Positions 34,572 to 44,798 of a stretch of DNA of 64,000 nt are shown one piece after another. This DNA comes from Chenopodium formosanum (taxonomy: Eukaryota; Streptophyta; Magnoliopsida; Caryophyllales; Amaranthaceae). Below the pieces are notes generated by a model, which was not told the DNA's origin, did no database searches, and saw nothing but the letters and a program-made list of their open reading frames with translations. The translations under genes and the position numbers were made by a program. Position 1 is the first letter of the stretch; every line of letters starts with the position of its first letter. Location: NCBI GenBank assembly GCA_024500155.1, contig CM044856.1, positions 48,980,303 to 49,044,302 of the forward strand. The letters are read 5' to 3'.

Positions 34572-37303
34572 ATGGATGCATCACCAACACACACGGCACA
34601 GCCTAGGTTAGAGTCCAGCCGGTCACCGGGAACGGCTGAGTCTAGGACTGGGAGTGCCGGCTCGGGGTGTTGGGACCACCCTTTGCCATGGATTCCGACT
34701 AGTTATGTGTCTGTGCAGGACACCATGGCTCGGACAATGCAGACGGCCAATGATCCAAATTACAGAGGCGAAGGCTCAGGCGGCCAAACGCCTGAGGGAG
34801 ACACGTCTGGTCAGGGAGATCAGACGACTCTAGAGAGATCCCCTCCGCGCGCCCCATCAACCTCCGCTGACTCTTTCCTAGAGGAATGTGACCAAGGCGG
34901 CGACGATGCCGCCTCTGCCCCCATGGACCAAAGTGAGGGGGAGACGGAGAGTGACAGCTCCGCCTCTACCTCCAAGAGCAGCGATGACTTGCCCCCTCTT
35001 CCAGATAGCGAGGAGAAAGAAAGGAAAAAGTGGAGTGAGAAGGACGACCCCTTCAGCATCCACGTCTCCTCCAAGGACCGGATCCAGATGGGGGAGAACT
35101 TAGAGAATTTTAAGAAAATGCACCTGCTAGGAGACGGGTATAAGATCCGGGTGCCGCCTGAACTTGGCACCATCGTCTGGGGGGATGATCAACAAAACGC
35201 CAACAGCTATTTTGGCCGTTACGAGGCAGCGTTCAAAGCCGGCCTTCGCTTCCCCCTTCACCAGGCGGTGAAAGCAATTTTGAGGGGCTACGGTCTGGGG
35301 CTCTGGCAACTTACCCCCAACTCCTGGACCAACATTCTAGGGTATGTTGCCGCCTGCGAGTTCCAAGGGCTTAACCCCGGCTGGGAGGCTTTTGCAAGCA
35401 TGCATTACCTCAGCAGGAGCCCAGGCGGCTGGAGAGCGTGGTATACTCTAACCACACAACCGCAATATATGATGACCTTGGACAAGGTCTCCAAGTTCGA
35501 TGGCTGGAAGCACAGGTTCTACCTGATGTCAGCCCCAACCAGACGGGAGAATTATGAATTTCATCTGTACAATAAGAAGCCTAACTTGTTAGGCAGGAAG
35601 TGCGCTCTTCCCCGGATCTCAGAGAAAGACTTTGACAAAATAATTGAGGCAGACTTTTTCGGCCTCACAGACGAAACTATGTCAACCGGGGAAACAATAA
35701 AAGTTCCTAAGAACTGGATTCCCAAGAGCGCCTGGTTCAGGGATGAATGTTTCTTAGCCGCCTGTGGGCTAGGACACATGTTTAATAAACGTACACACCT
35801 GAGTTCATACCGTCTTAGTACTTTTCTATCGGTATTGATTTATGATGACCAATTTCTTTCTTTTTGCAGAAGAAGCATTGAACATGCTGCAGAAGGAGAA
35901 AACTCCTAAGCGGTCTTCTGCGACCATCCGCAAAGAGCTTGCGGAGAAAGCTGCGGCCGAGGTCAGGGCCAAGGTATTGAGCGCCTGACCCTTTCTTAAG
36001 TTTATTTTATAAACTGTCTTGCCCGGATACTAACCTTTACTTGTTTATTTTCACAGGGGGGAGAAGTTGGGAAATCGTTTGAGAAGAATCTTAAACGGGC
36101 TAGGGAGGAGGCCCCAGCCGTTCTCAATAAAATAAAAAAGTCCGTCTCTGCATCAACTCCTGGCGCCTCAGCCGGGACAAAGACGATGCGAATAGCGGGG
36201 CGGCTCGAGAAAGTAGGCGGCAGCCTGTGCCTAGACCTTGTCAACCCCTCAGGAGCCGCGGGGTTCACCACGCCTGCAAGCGTTCCCCACTTGGCCGGCT
36301 CTGAAGGTAAGAACCCTTTTGAATCCCCGCCTGAGCTGGGGTGGTCTTTACGGGTGAAATCCCACTCCCAACAGACGTCATCCTCAGACAGCCGGATACA
36401 AATAGGTGCCGCCTTAGTTTCGCACTCATCACCTATTGATTGTGGTGCAGATCAAACACAATCTCCCCGCTGGCCAGACGTCCAGAAGCATGCCAAGGCC
36501 ATGCTGGAAGCCGTCCGGAAGAGGGATAAAGACAGTATCCCTGGGATAGAGACGTTCAATCTTGAACGCATTCTATCCCTTCTGGCTAAGGTAAGAAACC
36601 TGTCAATTCCATTTTTTTTTTTTTTTTTTAAGTAATTTCCCCGCTCGTAATTCTTATACCGCCTGCTTTTTTGCAGGCCATGCTGCGGGTGGACGGGCTC
36701 AAACGTCCTTATTCCCGCAAACGGGAAGAGGTAAAAAGGGCCAAGAAGTCTGCCATAGACGCTGATAATATTGCTTTACACTCAACTATCGTAAATGAAC
36801 TTGAAACTAAGGCAATAATTATGACACAGGCGTCTAAAATCCAGCAGCTGGAGCTAGATCTAAAGGCGGCCGACCAGCGGGCAACGGATGCTGAGACGGC
36901 CAAGAAGGGGGCGGAGGAGGCCCAGAAGAAGGCAGACGAGAGCGCCAAGCAGGCTGATGAGGCGCTCAAGAAGGCCCAGGCGGACCTTGGCAAACTGAAA
37001 GCCAAGGTTGAGAGGCTGGAGAAGGATGCTGCTCAAGCTCAGAAAAACTTTGCAGCAACCCTGGAGGCGGAGCAAAACCGCCTTGTTGCTGAAAGTGATG
37101 CTGACAACGACGCCCGTATGAAGATTGCTTGGGCTGCCTTGTACCCAGAAGCTGATTATAACATCTGGGCAATGGCACACAGCTATGCAGAGTACGTGGT
37201 GTACTTGAGAGAGCAAGGCGAGCCAGAGCCTGCCTCCTTTGAAGCCTGGCTCAGCAAAAATGAGCCGTCCGCGCCTGAGCTTCTTGGTCCTAGTGAAGCG
37301 TAG
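34572..37303 (+). CDS. Antisense accessory gene of E3: gypsy-type 'transposase' domain plus coiled coil
   Basis: Predicted exons are 34572-35790, 35870-35973, 36057-36306, 36451-36590 and 36677-37303. All have GT-AG introns and keep frame, for about 779 codons. The introns are 79, 83, 144 and 86 bp; the third is a multiple of three and open, so it could be retained. Residues 1-180 are Ser/Pro/acidic and disordered. Residues about 200-400 (FPLHQAVKAILRGYG ... LTPNSWTNILGY) match the domain Pfam calls putative gypsy-type transposon (PF04195). The last exon is a long Ala/Lys/Glu coiled coil with an acidic tail. The TAG at 37301 may be early, because the frame stays open 22 codons more to 37369. 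Such proteins sit antisense in Tat elements; their function is unknown. No stop or shift disrupts the exons, unlike gag-pol. Confidence 0.8.
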
Positions 37304-37369
37304 GAAATTCCCTCAGACGATGAGGAGAAGGGAGAGGACCAGGAGGCGCCGTCTGCAGGCCAGAAGTGA

Positions 37370-38025
37370 CCCTTCAGCGGCAGTATGCCAATCTTTGCTT
37401 TCTTTTAATTCTTTTTATTCAGCGGCTATATGCCAAAACTTGATTTTTCCGGCCTGCGTGCCGAGTATCCTTGTATTTACCGGCTGTGGAGCCGTGTTAA
37501 TTAACAATTTCTCTCTCCCGGTTAACATTTGATCCATTACAACCGTTTGGTTGGATGGACTTTTATGAATTGCACCGACTAAGTCGGTTTTGATTATTTT
37601 GCATTTGAATTTTTAAATTTTGCCTATCTTATTAAAAGCATGCAGCGATTCTTTGCCCAACTAGTCAATAGTCTGGTTGTCCTTGCCCCTGGACGGCTGT
37701 GTGATTGGTTTCAGTTGGAGCTGGTTGATTGACTTGTAAACGTCTGATGCTGCAAAGAGCATGATATGTTTGTAAGTCAATAAATCACAGTAGTGATTTC
37801 CCCAAGCCAAGTGCACAGCCGTACACCCACAGGCATTTCGGTTACCACCCAGACGGGTTACGCCCGTCGTGGTAGAAATTTCATAGCCATTGAACTCTTG
37901 CCCCTATTGGGGTGAGATACAATTTTGGAATGGATAACCTAAGGGAGAACTTCAGCTGGTGACCGACTGATGCTTATGGACATCCGGTATTTAGGGACTT
38001 ATTCGTTCTTCGTAGGTTATTTCGG
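37370..38025. other. Spacer between the convergent E3 genes
   Basis: The antisense gene (from the left) and gag-pol (from the right) both end here. No frame of interest. Transcripts from both strands would overlap in this stretch if they run past their stops. Confidence 0.6.
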
Positions 38026-39174
38026 TCAGGCGGCTATGAGTTGACCAATTTGGTCGTTCAATTTTTGCCGTCTGCATGGATACGTAGAACTGACAGGTAG
38101 TCTGTTGTCTGCGACGATTGCACCCGGAGGGGTGTCGCCGGACGCCTTTGTCCATGTTGGGACATGCGATTTTATAAAAAGAGCAACCATGGCGGCATTG
38201 CCCCGGCGTTCTGGGAGTGAATCCAATGCCAGTCGCATTGCTTCCCAGTTTGCCTCTTCATCATACAGCATGACTCTGAGAGTCGGCTCATAATGTTCGA
38301 TGGGCAAGACGGCTTCAGCACCGTAAACCATGAGAAATGGGGTTTCACCGGTTGCCCCCTTCGCTGTTATCCGGATGGCCCACAGGACATGGATTAATTC
38401 TTCTGCCCATAAGCTACCAACTCTTTCTATTTTCTTTTTAATGCCGTCTGAGATGAGTTTGTTGAAAGCTTCAACTTGGCCGTTTGCTTGGGGCCGGCCA
38501 ATAGATGCGAAATAGCTTGAGATCCCCTGATCTCCCAACCAAGTTTTTAGCTGAGGCGTCTCAAACTGAGGACCATTATCAAAAACCATAGACATGGGTA
38601 CCCCATACCGGGTGATAATGTTCTTCCAGATGAAGGAAATTACGTCAGAGGTCTTGATGTTTTTAACCGCCTCAGCCTCAACCCACTTGGTGAAGTAATC
38701 CACAGCCACTAAGATATAGCGCTTTTCGCCTGGAGCAGGCGTGTAAGGACCTAGAATGTCCATGCCCCATTTTGCAAACGGGATTGGGCTGTGGATGGTC
38801 GTCAGATCAGTAGCTGGACGATGAATAAGTTTTCCAAACTTTTGGCACTTGTCACATTTTTTCACCAATTCCTTGGCGTCTGACTCAAGAGTGGGCCAAA
38901 AGTAATGTCGTCTGGCTCTGACGGCTAGGGACCTGCCGCCTATGTGGGAGGCGCAGAACCCCGAGTGCAAGTCTTCGAGAACTTCTTTCCCTTTTTCTGG
39001 GGTGACACACTTCAACAGAGGCTTAAGAAACCCCGCCTTGAAGAGCTCTCCATTTCTCAACTCAAAGCTCGCAGCTCGCTTCTTCAGGATGGCTGCTTCC
39101 TGTGGCGAATCAGGAAGTGTGCCGTCTGAGAGATAAGCCCAGATGCCATCCATCCAGGTAGAGCTTCGGTCCAA
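38026..39174 (-). pseudogene. E3 integrase
   Basis: Inserts the element cDNA into the genome. Counted from 39174: zinc-binding His70, His77, Cys107 and Cys110, and catalytic Asp139, Asp199 and Glu235 with exactly 35 residues between the last two, so the DD35E triad is intact. The C-terminal domain runs to 38026. It is part of pol but lies in a different frame from the RT segment, with a 91-base overlap of the two open frames. The frame break lies near 39174-39200. The start codon is only the first ATG after the break. I see no chromodomain, as expected for Tat. Confidence 0.9.
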
Positions 39175-41039
39175 AACTCCAATGGGATCTTCATTGATGC
39201 TTCTCTTTTCCAGAACTTCCCAAAAGACATACCGAGGCGTATCATGGCAGGCGGAAGATGCCAGGACAACGCATCCGCCTGGTTATTTTCAGACCTAGGC
39301 ACTTGGTTCAGCCGGAATTCCTCAAGTGCCCCGACCTCCTCTTTGACTGCCTGAAGATATTTGATCATAGCCGGATGGGTAGCTTCATAACTTCCCTCAT
39401 ACTGGCTAACAACCAATTGAGAATCAGAGTAGGCGTCAATTTTCATGGCCCCTGCCGCCTTACACATGCGAATTCCGGCTAGCAGGGCTTCATATTCCGC
39501 CTCATTGTTAGAGACCTGAAATTTGAAGCGTAGTGCATACTCAAATCTGTCTCCTTCAGGAGACTCATAAATTACACCTGCACCACAGCCGTTCTTTGTA
39601 GAGCTCCCGTCTACGTACACTTTCCAAACCTGATCAAGATTATCCGGAGCCACCAGACGAGTCATTTCCACAATGAAGTCGGCAAACGCCTGACCTTTCA
39701 CTGCCTTTCTTGGTTCGTAAGTGATTTCAAGGCTCTGCATTTCAATAGCCCATTTCAACATTCTCCCGGATGAGTCCAAGGTAGACATTGGCCGCTTGAG
39801 TGGCTGGTCCGTGTAAATCACCACCGGATGTGCCAAAAAGTAAGGCTTCAATTTTTTGAATGCCATATATAAAGCAAGACCAAATTTTTCAAACATGGGG
39901 TACCGGAGCTCAGCATTTTCAAGAACATGGCTAATGAAGTAAACCGGGTGCTGCACGCCGTCTCGCTCAGCAAGGAGAACGACACTGAGGGCATGGTCTG
40001 AGACGGTTAAATACATGTACAACGTCTCCTTAGGCAAAGGACTGACCAACCTAGGCAGAGAATGTAAATGCTCTTTCAACCTCTGGAACGCCGCCTCAGC
40101 GTCATCCCCCCATTCAAATCTGGTCTTCTTCCTGATTGCTTGGAAGAAGTAGAGGCATTTGTCACCTGACCGACCAAGGAACCTTCCCAGGGCGGCCAGA
40201 CAACCGGTGAGTCTTTGAACTTCCTTAACAGAGCGGGGTGACTTCATGTCAATCACCGCCTGTATCTTTTCGGGGTTAGCCTCTATCCCCCTTTGATCAA
40301 TCAGGAACCCGAGAAACTTCCCAGACTCAACACCAAAGACGCATTTTTTAGGATTTAACATAACCTTATGCCGCTTGAGGGTGGTGAATGTTTCTCGTAG
40401 ATCAGCAAGGTGATCCGTTTGTAGCTTGGATTTGACTATCATGTCATCAATGTACGCCTCCACATTTTTCCCAATCTGATTAATGAAGACCGTATTAATC
40501 ATCCGTTGGAAAGTGGCAGGCGCATTTTTCAAGCCAAACGACATCACAGTATAACAGAATAGCCCCTGATCAGTGACGAAGGCCGTCTTCTCTTGGTTTT
40601 TCTTCCACAGGGGTATCTGATGGAAGCCGGAGTAGGCATCCATAAAGCTCATCAAGGCGTGACCGGCTGTAGAATCGACCAGACTGTCGATCTTTGGAAG
40701 CGGATAACTGTCCTTTGGACACGCCTTGTTGAGGTCTGTGTAATCAACACACATGCGCCAGGTCCCATTCGGTTTCTTCTCAAGGACTACATTGGCCACC
40801 CAGTCGGGGAAATTACAAGGCCAAATGAACCTGGCGTCTAGCAGCTTTTTAACTTCGGCAGCTGCCGCCTGACTTCTTTCCTCGCCATGGTTTCTTTTCT
40901 TTTGCCAGATGGGCTTCTTTTTGGGGTCCACGGCGAGTTTGTGGACAACAAGATCCGGGCTGACGCTTGGCATCTCTTCCACTTCAAAGGCAAAAATGTC
41001 TTTGAATTCTTTCAACATGAGGTGCAAGCTTGCACCCAA
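39084..41039 (-). pseudogene. E3 reverse transcriptase with two RNase H domains
   Basis: Copies element RNA into DNA. Counted from 41039: RT residues 30-260 with VDYTDLNKACPKD (99-110), SFMDAYSGFHQI (131-142) and the catalytic YIDD box (196-199). The gypsy RNase H lies at about 335-450. A second, archaeal-type RNase H lies at about 470-595 with Asp477 (YVDGSS), Glu515 (NNEAEY), Asp539 (YSDSQLV) and Asp589 (NQADAL), so its four acidic residues are present. Dual RNase H defines the Tat clade. The last about 35 residues are out of the ancestral frame after the break near 39190. The start is internal to the ancestral polyprotein. Confidence 0.93.
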
Positions 41040-41422
41040 GGTAGCATGAGCAACCGTCCCAACCTTAACAGTACGTTCTGGACGGCTGTCATCCAGAACG
41101 AGATCAATGCTTTCGCCAGCCGGTTGGGGACGGAGCTCATCTGACCGTTCACCGGTTAGTGATTGCTATTTTTTCTCTTTTTTCACCTCCACCAGCAGAG
41201 GAGCCTTTCTTTTCTTTCCGGCTGCGGATGGGGCAGGAGCTGGGTCGGCATCCTTGGCGTTGTCAAGGTCTATTGGTTCCTGACCGCCTGGGGCCACAGT
41301 ATCTCAGACGGCTGAGAGATAACATTCTCGGGCCGTCTTCTGATCCCCATTCAAGGAACCAACAGAGCCGTCATCCCTCTCATACTTGATGAGCATCAGG
41401 GAAGGGATGATTACTGCCTTGG
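41040..41422 (-). other. Decayed protease-RT linker of E3
   Basis: Connects protease and RT; the frame is lost in this interval. Fragments still read as polyprotein. No other feature seen. Confidence 0.6.
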
Positions 41423-41830
41423 CTACGTTGAGGGTGGCCTGCCATTAATGATGTTATAGGCGGTCAACTCCTCAACGACCAAGAATCTGACGACAATATG
41501 TCGACCCTGGCCTTTCTCTCCAAGCCGGATGGGTAAATCAATTCTCCCGGCTGGGTAGACCATCCCACCCCCAAAACCAACCAAGGGGTGGGTGACTGGA
41601 TGCATGCTGCTGACATTGTATTTCAGCTTTTGCAGGCACTGGAGGCTGATGATATCTGATGAGCTGCCGGTGTCAATAAGGATCCGTCCAACCAGTTGGT
41701 TAGCAACCTTACATTCAATGACCACCGGGTCATCATGCGGGCAGCGGACGCTGCCCCTATCCTTCTCAGTGATCAAGACGTCTGGGAAGGAGGAGCTAGC
41801 TTTTGCCTGCTCATCATCATCTTTGTCCAT
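41423..41830 (-). pseudogene. E3 aspartic protease
   Basis: Cleaves the Gag-Pol polyprotein. The frame carries the catalytic LIDTGSSSDII motif about residue 50 and a GFGG flap-like segment followed by a hydrophobic strand (RHIVVRFLVV). It ends NIINGRP at a stop instead of continuing. It is in a different frame from gag (which ends at 42024) and separated from RT by the decayed linker. Confidence 0.85.
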
Positions 41831-42023
41831 CTTTCGAAGATGGCTCTTGGTGCCCCGGATGGTAGGGCCACCACATGAGAACCCGCCTGCTATAGTGTAA
41901 ACCGGCTCCTTATCGGTATCCGAGCTACTAGCAGGCTGGGGGGTAGTCTTGGAGGACTAACCCTTGTTTTTCTTTTTTGCCCCGGCTGGGGACTTAGAAA
42001 TGTAGGACTTCAACAACCCTTTG

Positions 42024-43721
42024 TTAGCCAGACGGTCCAACGCACGCTGAAGACTGAAGCAGTCGTAGGAACTGACAGAATTTATTCTTGTTCCGTGACT
42101 GGATAGAACTCTTCATAGGATTCGGCTTCTTAATGGACAGCCGGTCCTTCACCTCCATGAAGATGAAGTTGCAGTCTTTATTAAACTCGTACTTGGGGAC
42201 GTACGGTTTAAATTCTTTCTTTTTCTTCTGGGACGGCTGGTCAGAGTTAGTAACCGCCCAGACTTCTTTTCTTTTCTTGCTCTCTTCTTTGTTTTTAGCC
42301 GGCTGAGCTGACCGGCTGTCTTTCTGTTTGTCAGACTTCTTGGAGTCTGACTGGCTACCAGGCGAGCAGAGGTCGGTAGCTTGAATGTAGCTTTTCGCCT
42401 CCCTCAGGGCCGCCTGTAGGGTGAAAGCCCCTTTTCTGACTAGGTCGAACTTAAAGGTCGACCCGTCTCTCAGACCTTTAAAAAAGTCTGTAAAAGCTAC
42501 CTCATTAGACAGTCCTTGAATCTGAATTCTGATCAGATTGAACCGCCTGACATATGAGCGCAACCCTTCTCTCTCTCCCTGCTTAACAGTGCTCAAATCA
42601 AGGCTTGTTTTCTTAGCAGGGATGTTCATTGAGAAGTTGGAAGCAAATAGGAAGGCAAGCTTCCTGAAGCTGTCTATAGACCCGGCTGGCAGGTTGCCAA
42701 ACCATTGTTGGGCAATGCCCTTCAATGTAGCCGGGAAGCATCGACACCAAGTGGCATCATCCAACCCCTGCAGATACATGAGGTTGGTGTAAGCCATGAG
42801 GTGATCTTCTGGGTTGGAGGTACCGTCATAGGTACCAACCAACACATTCTTAACTTTGGCCGGCTGAGCCGCCTCGGTTATCTCCCGAGTGAACGCAGAA
42901 GGCTGTTCACCCAGGCGCAGCAGTCAAAGCTGCCAGTCCAATGGCTGGACATTTGGATATGTCGCCTGACCTCCAAAGAAGGCCGACTGCATGAAGTGAG
43001 GAGAATACTGTCCGTAAGCCTGAGTAGGCACATACGGTACATTTCCAATCATATGAGGGCCAGAATGGACGGTATTACCGCCTGTTTGACTCTCATGCAA
43101 GGAGGGTGCACTCCCTGCAGAAATATTGTTGAAGCTGTCTGGAAAGTTCGACGTTGAAGACGACTCAGACAGCGATTGATTTCTCTTCCGGTTAATGATT
43201 TCCCGGGCATCGAGAGTTGATTTTTTACTTCTCACCGGCTGATGAGGCCGGCGAGGGTTATTAGTGTTTCCCCCAGGAAGGAGAATTTTTGACCAATCAA
43301 TGGTCCCGGCTGCCTTCTCCTTTAGATGGGGAGTGGGCTGCCGGTTTCTGACTGACTTCCCCTTCTCTGGAGGAGTCTTCTTCACCGACTGACCTTTACT
43401 TGGGCCAGCCCTGCTTTTGGTGATCAGCTCTTTAATTTCACCCTTGAAACTCGTCATGAACCTCATGAGTTCGTCTTGGGTGACTGGGGCTGATCCAGCT
43501 GCCGTTTGGGTTGCCCCTTCTGGCTGCCCAATAGGTCTGCTCGGACCCGCCTGGGAGGCACCCCGCTCCAGAGTCTCTCTGGGCCGGATGCGCTTAACTC
43601 TTAGAGAGCCGTCCTCGGCTATAGAGGTTTCGACCTGAGGATACTCATCCTCCTCATGGTCTGTAAAGACTTCTGGGTCTTCGCCCAGACGGTTTGGGGG
43701 TGGTACAGACTCTTGAACCAT
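42024..43721 (-). pseudogene. E3 gag with one in-frame stop
   Basis: Forms the particle. One frame from 43721, 33 bases after the 5' LTR, to 42024. The N-terminal 265 codons are hydrophilic, with Ser/Pro/Arg-rich linkers. TGA at 42924-42926 interrupts. After it comes the retrotransposon gag core (WCRCFPATLKGIAQQWF ... FRKLAFLFASNF ... GEREGLRSYVRRF) and a Lys-rich tail (KKSDKQKDSR). Both halves share one frame, so a single base change accounts for the break. I see no zinc knuckle. Confidence 0.9.
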
Positions 43722-43730
43722 CTTCGAGGT

Positions 43731-43754
43731 ACTCTCCCCATAGACGGCGCCAAA
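43731..43754 (-). promoter_or_regulatory. Primer binding site of E3
   Basis: On the - strand it reads tttggcgccgtctatgggga after the LTR. The first nine bases of the core (tggcgccgt) match the complement of plant tRNA-Asp 3' end; the rest differs. This form is common in plant Ty3/gypsy elements. Confidence 0.75.
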
Positions 43755-44244
43755 TGTTTTGGGTGTTTTTGTCCCTCGGGAGAGTTACAACACGAAGACT
43801 GATCCGGGAAGAGTTGAACCTGCAAAACAAACGGAGACACCTGTTGGGTGGTGCTCCGCCTCCGACGCACAAGTTAATAACTTGAAACAGAATAAAGAGA
43901 ACGGAAATTTAGGTGGGTATTTGCTCGGATTCCAAGCTCAGGTGTTTCTCTGATGTAAGAGAATGCAGTTGTAATGAATGGAAAAAATTGCCCTCGAAAT
44001 GAGGGACATCGCCCTATTTATAGGGTCATCTGGAATTGCCCTTGATTAGGTCATTGAACCCTAATCATTGGTGGGCTGCGCCGTATTCCGGCTTTCTCGG
44101 GATTTGGGCCTGAAGGCCGCTTTTTCCCCTTTGTCTCTGGAATGACACGTGTCAAACAGGGATTGGTCCATCTTGGACCAATCTGGGGCTGACACGTGTC
44201 ACCCTCTGATTGGACAACGTGGCAGGGTAAAAATACCCTAAACA
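43755..44244 (-). repeat. 5' LTR of E3
   Basis: 490 bp; TATA box at 44014-44022 (reverse). Differences from the 3' copy are all C/T or G/A except one C/A near 44215. Confidence 0.95.
44128..44225 (-). promoter_or_regulatory. G-box/CCAAT cluster in the E3 U3
   Basis: Within about 100 bp are two gacacgtgtca palindromes with CACGTG cores, two ccaat boxes in the 8-bp hairpin attggtcc-atctt-ggaccaat, and a third ccaatc near 44210. The cluster lies about 110-210 bp upstream of the TATA box on the - strand. The same array is in the 3' LTR at 34101-34185. ACGTGTC is the ABA-response element of plants. Confidence 0.7.
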
Positions 44245-44249
44245 GTGAT
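44245..44249. repeat. Right target-site duplication of E3
   Basis: GTGAT, matching 33705-33709. Confidence 0.92.
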
Positions 44250-44798
44250 AAATTTGGGAATTGTGTTGATTGATTGTTGAGATTAAAGTGATTAGTGAAG
44301 GTTTGCATATGTGTAATTCGATTAGGCCTCGAGAATTATGTTAGATTCCATTGTAATTGCTAATGACATGAATAATTGATTTAGTAATTGCAATTATCGA
44401 TTGGTTTTTATTGTGATTCTCTTAGTTTGTTATTCATTGTGAACCCTAGCTTAACAATTATGAGATAGCTCTTTGATTCCAATTGATTGCTCTTATCATT
44501 AGTCTTCACAATCGTTGATTGGCATGATCTTTCCAAGTTGTTGCAATTACATGATTACTTGTTGATCCCCCTTCCTAGTGTTTTATTTCCTTGGTTATTT
44601 GTTTTGTTAGTTGTTAGTATGCTCTATTACCTTTCTCTTCGGCCGAGCATAGGCGCATAATTGAAAGTGGTTGAACATTACCGTTCCTTTGGGTTCGACC
44701 CTTGACTTGCCTCTATAATCGTATTTAGGTTTGTTAAGTGTTATAAATTTAGTTTGACCGAGGGAATATTAGATAACGACCTAGTTTTCCCCTCATCA
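44250..44798 (+). repeat. Athila-like LTR of A1, right part
   Basis: Continues the LTR cut at 33709 and ends ttcccctcatca. It has the gggttcgacccttgacttgcc segment found in U5 of the Athila-like LTRs here. I see no PBS after it, so it is the 3' LTR of A1 or a solo LTR. Confidence 0.65.

Larger units (their letters stand above)
33710..44244 (-). mobile_element. E3: Tat-clade LTR retrotransposon with antisense gene
   Basis: A complete 10.5-kb element with two 490-bp LTRs (33710-34199 and 43755-44244) that differ at six positions by my count. The target duplication is GTGAT. Gag-pol is on the - strand (43721 to 38026). The pol order is protease, RT, RNase H, a second RNase H, integrase. The second RNase H is the hallmark of the Tat clade of Ty3/gypsy. 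Between integrase and the 3' LTR lies a spliced gene on the + strand. Gag-pol has one stop and at least three frame breaks, so this copy cannot move by itself, yet the LTRs show that it is young. Confidence 0.95.

Noticed and set aside
41159..43157. Plus-strand frames opposite E3 gag-pol, such as 42705-43157
   Set aside because: They are shadows of the - strand gag-pol; the products have no motif.
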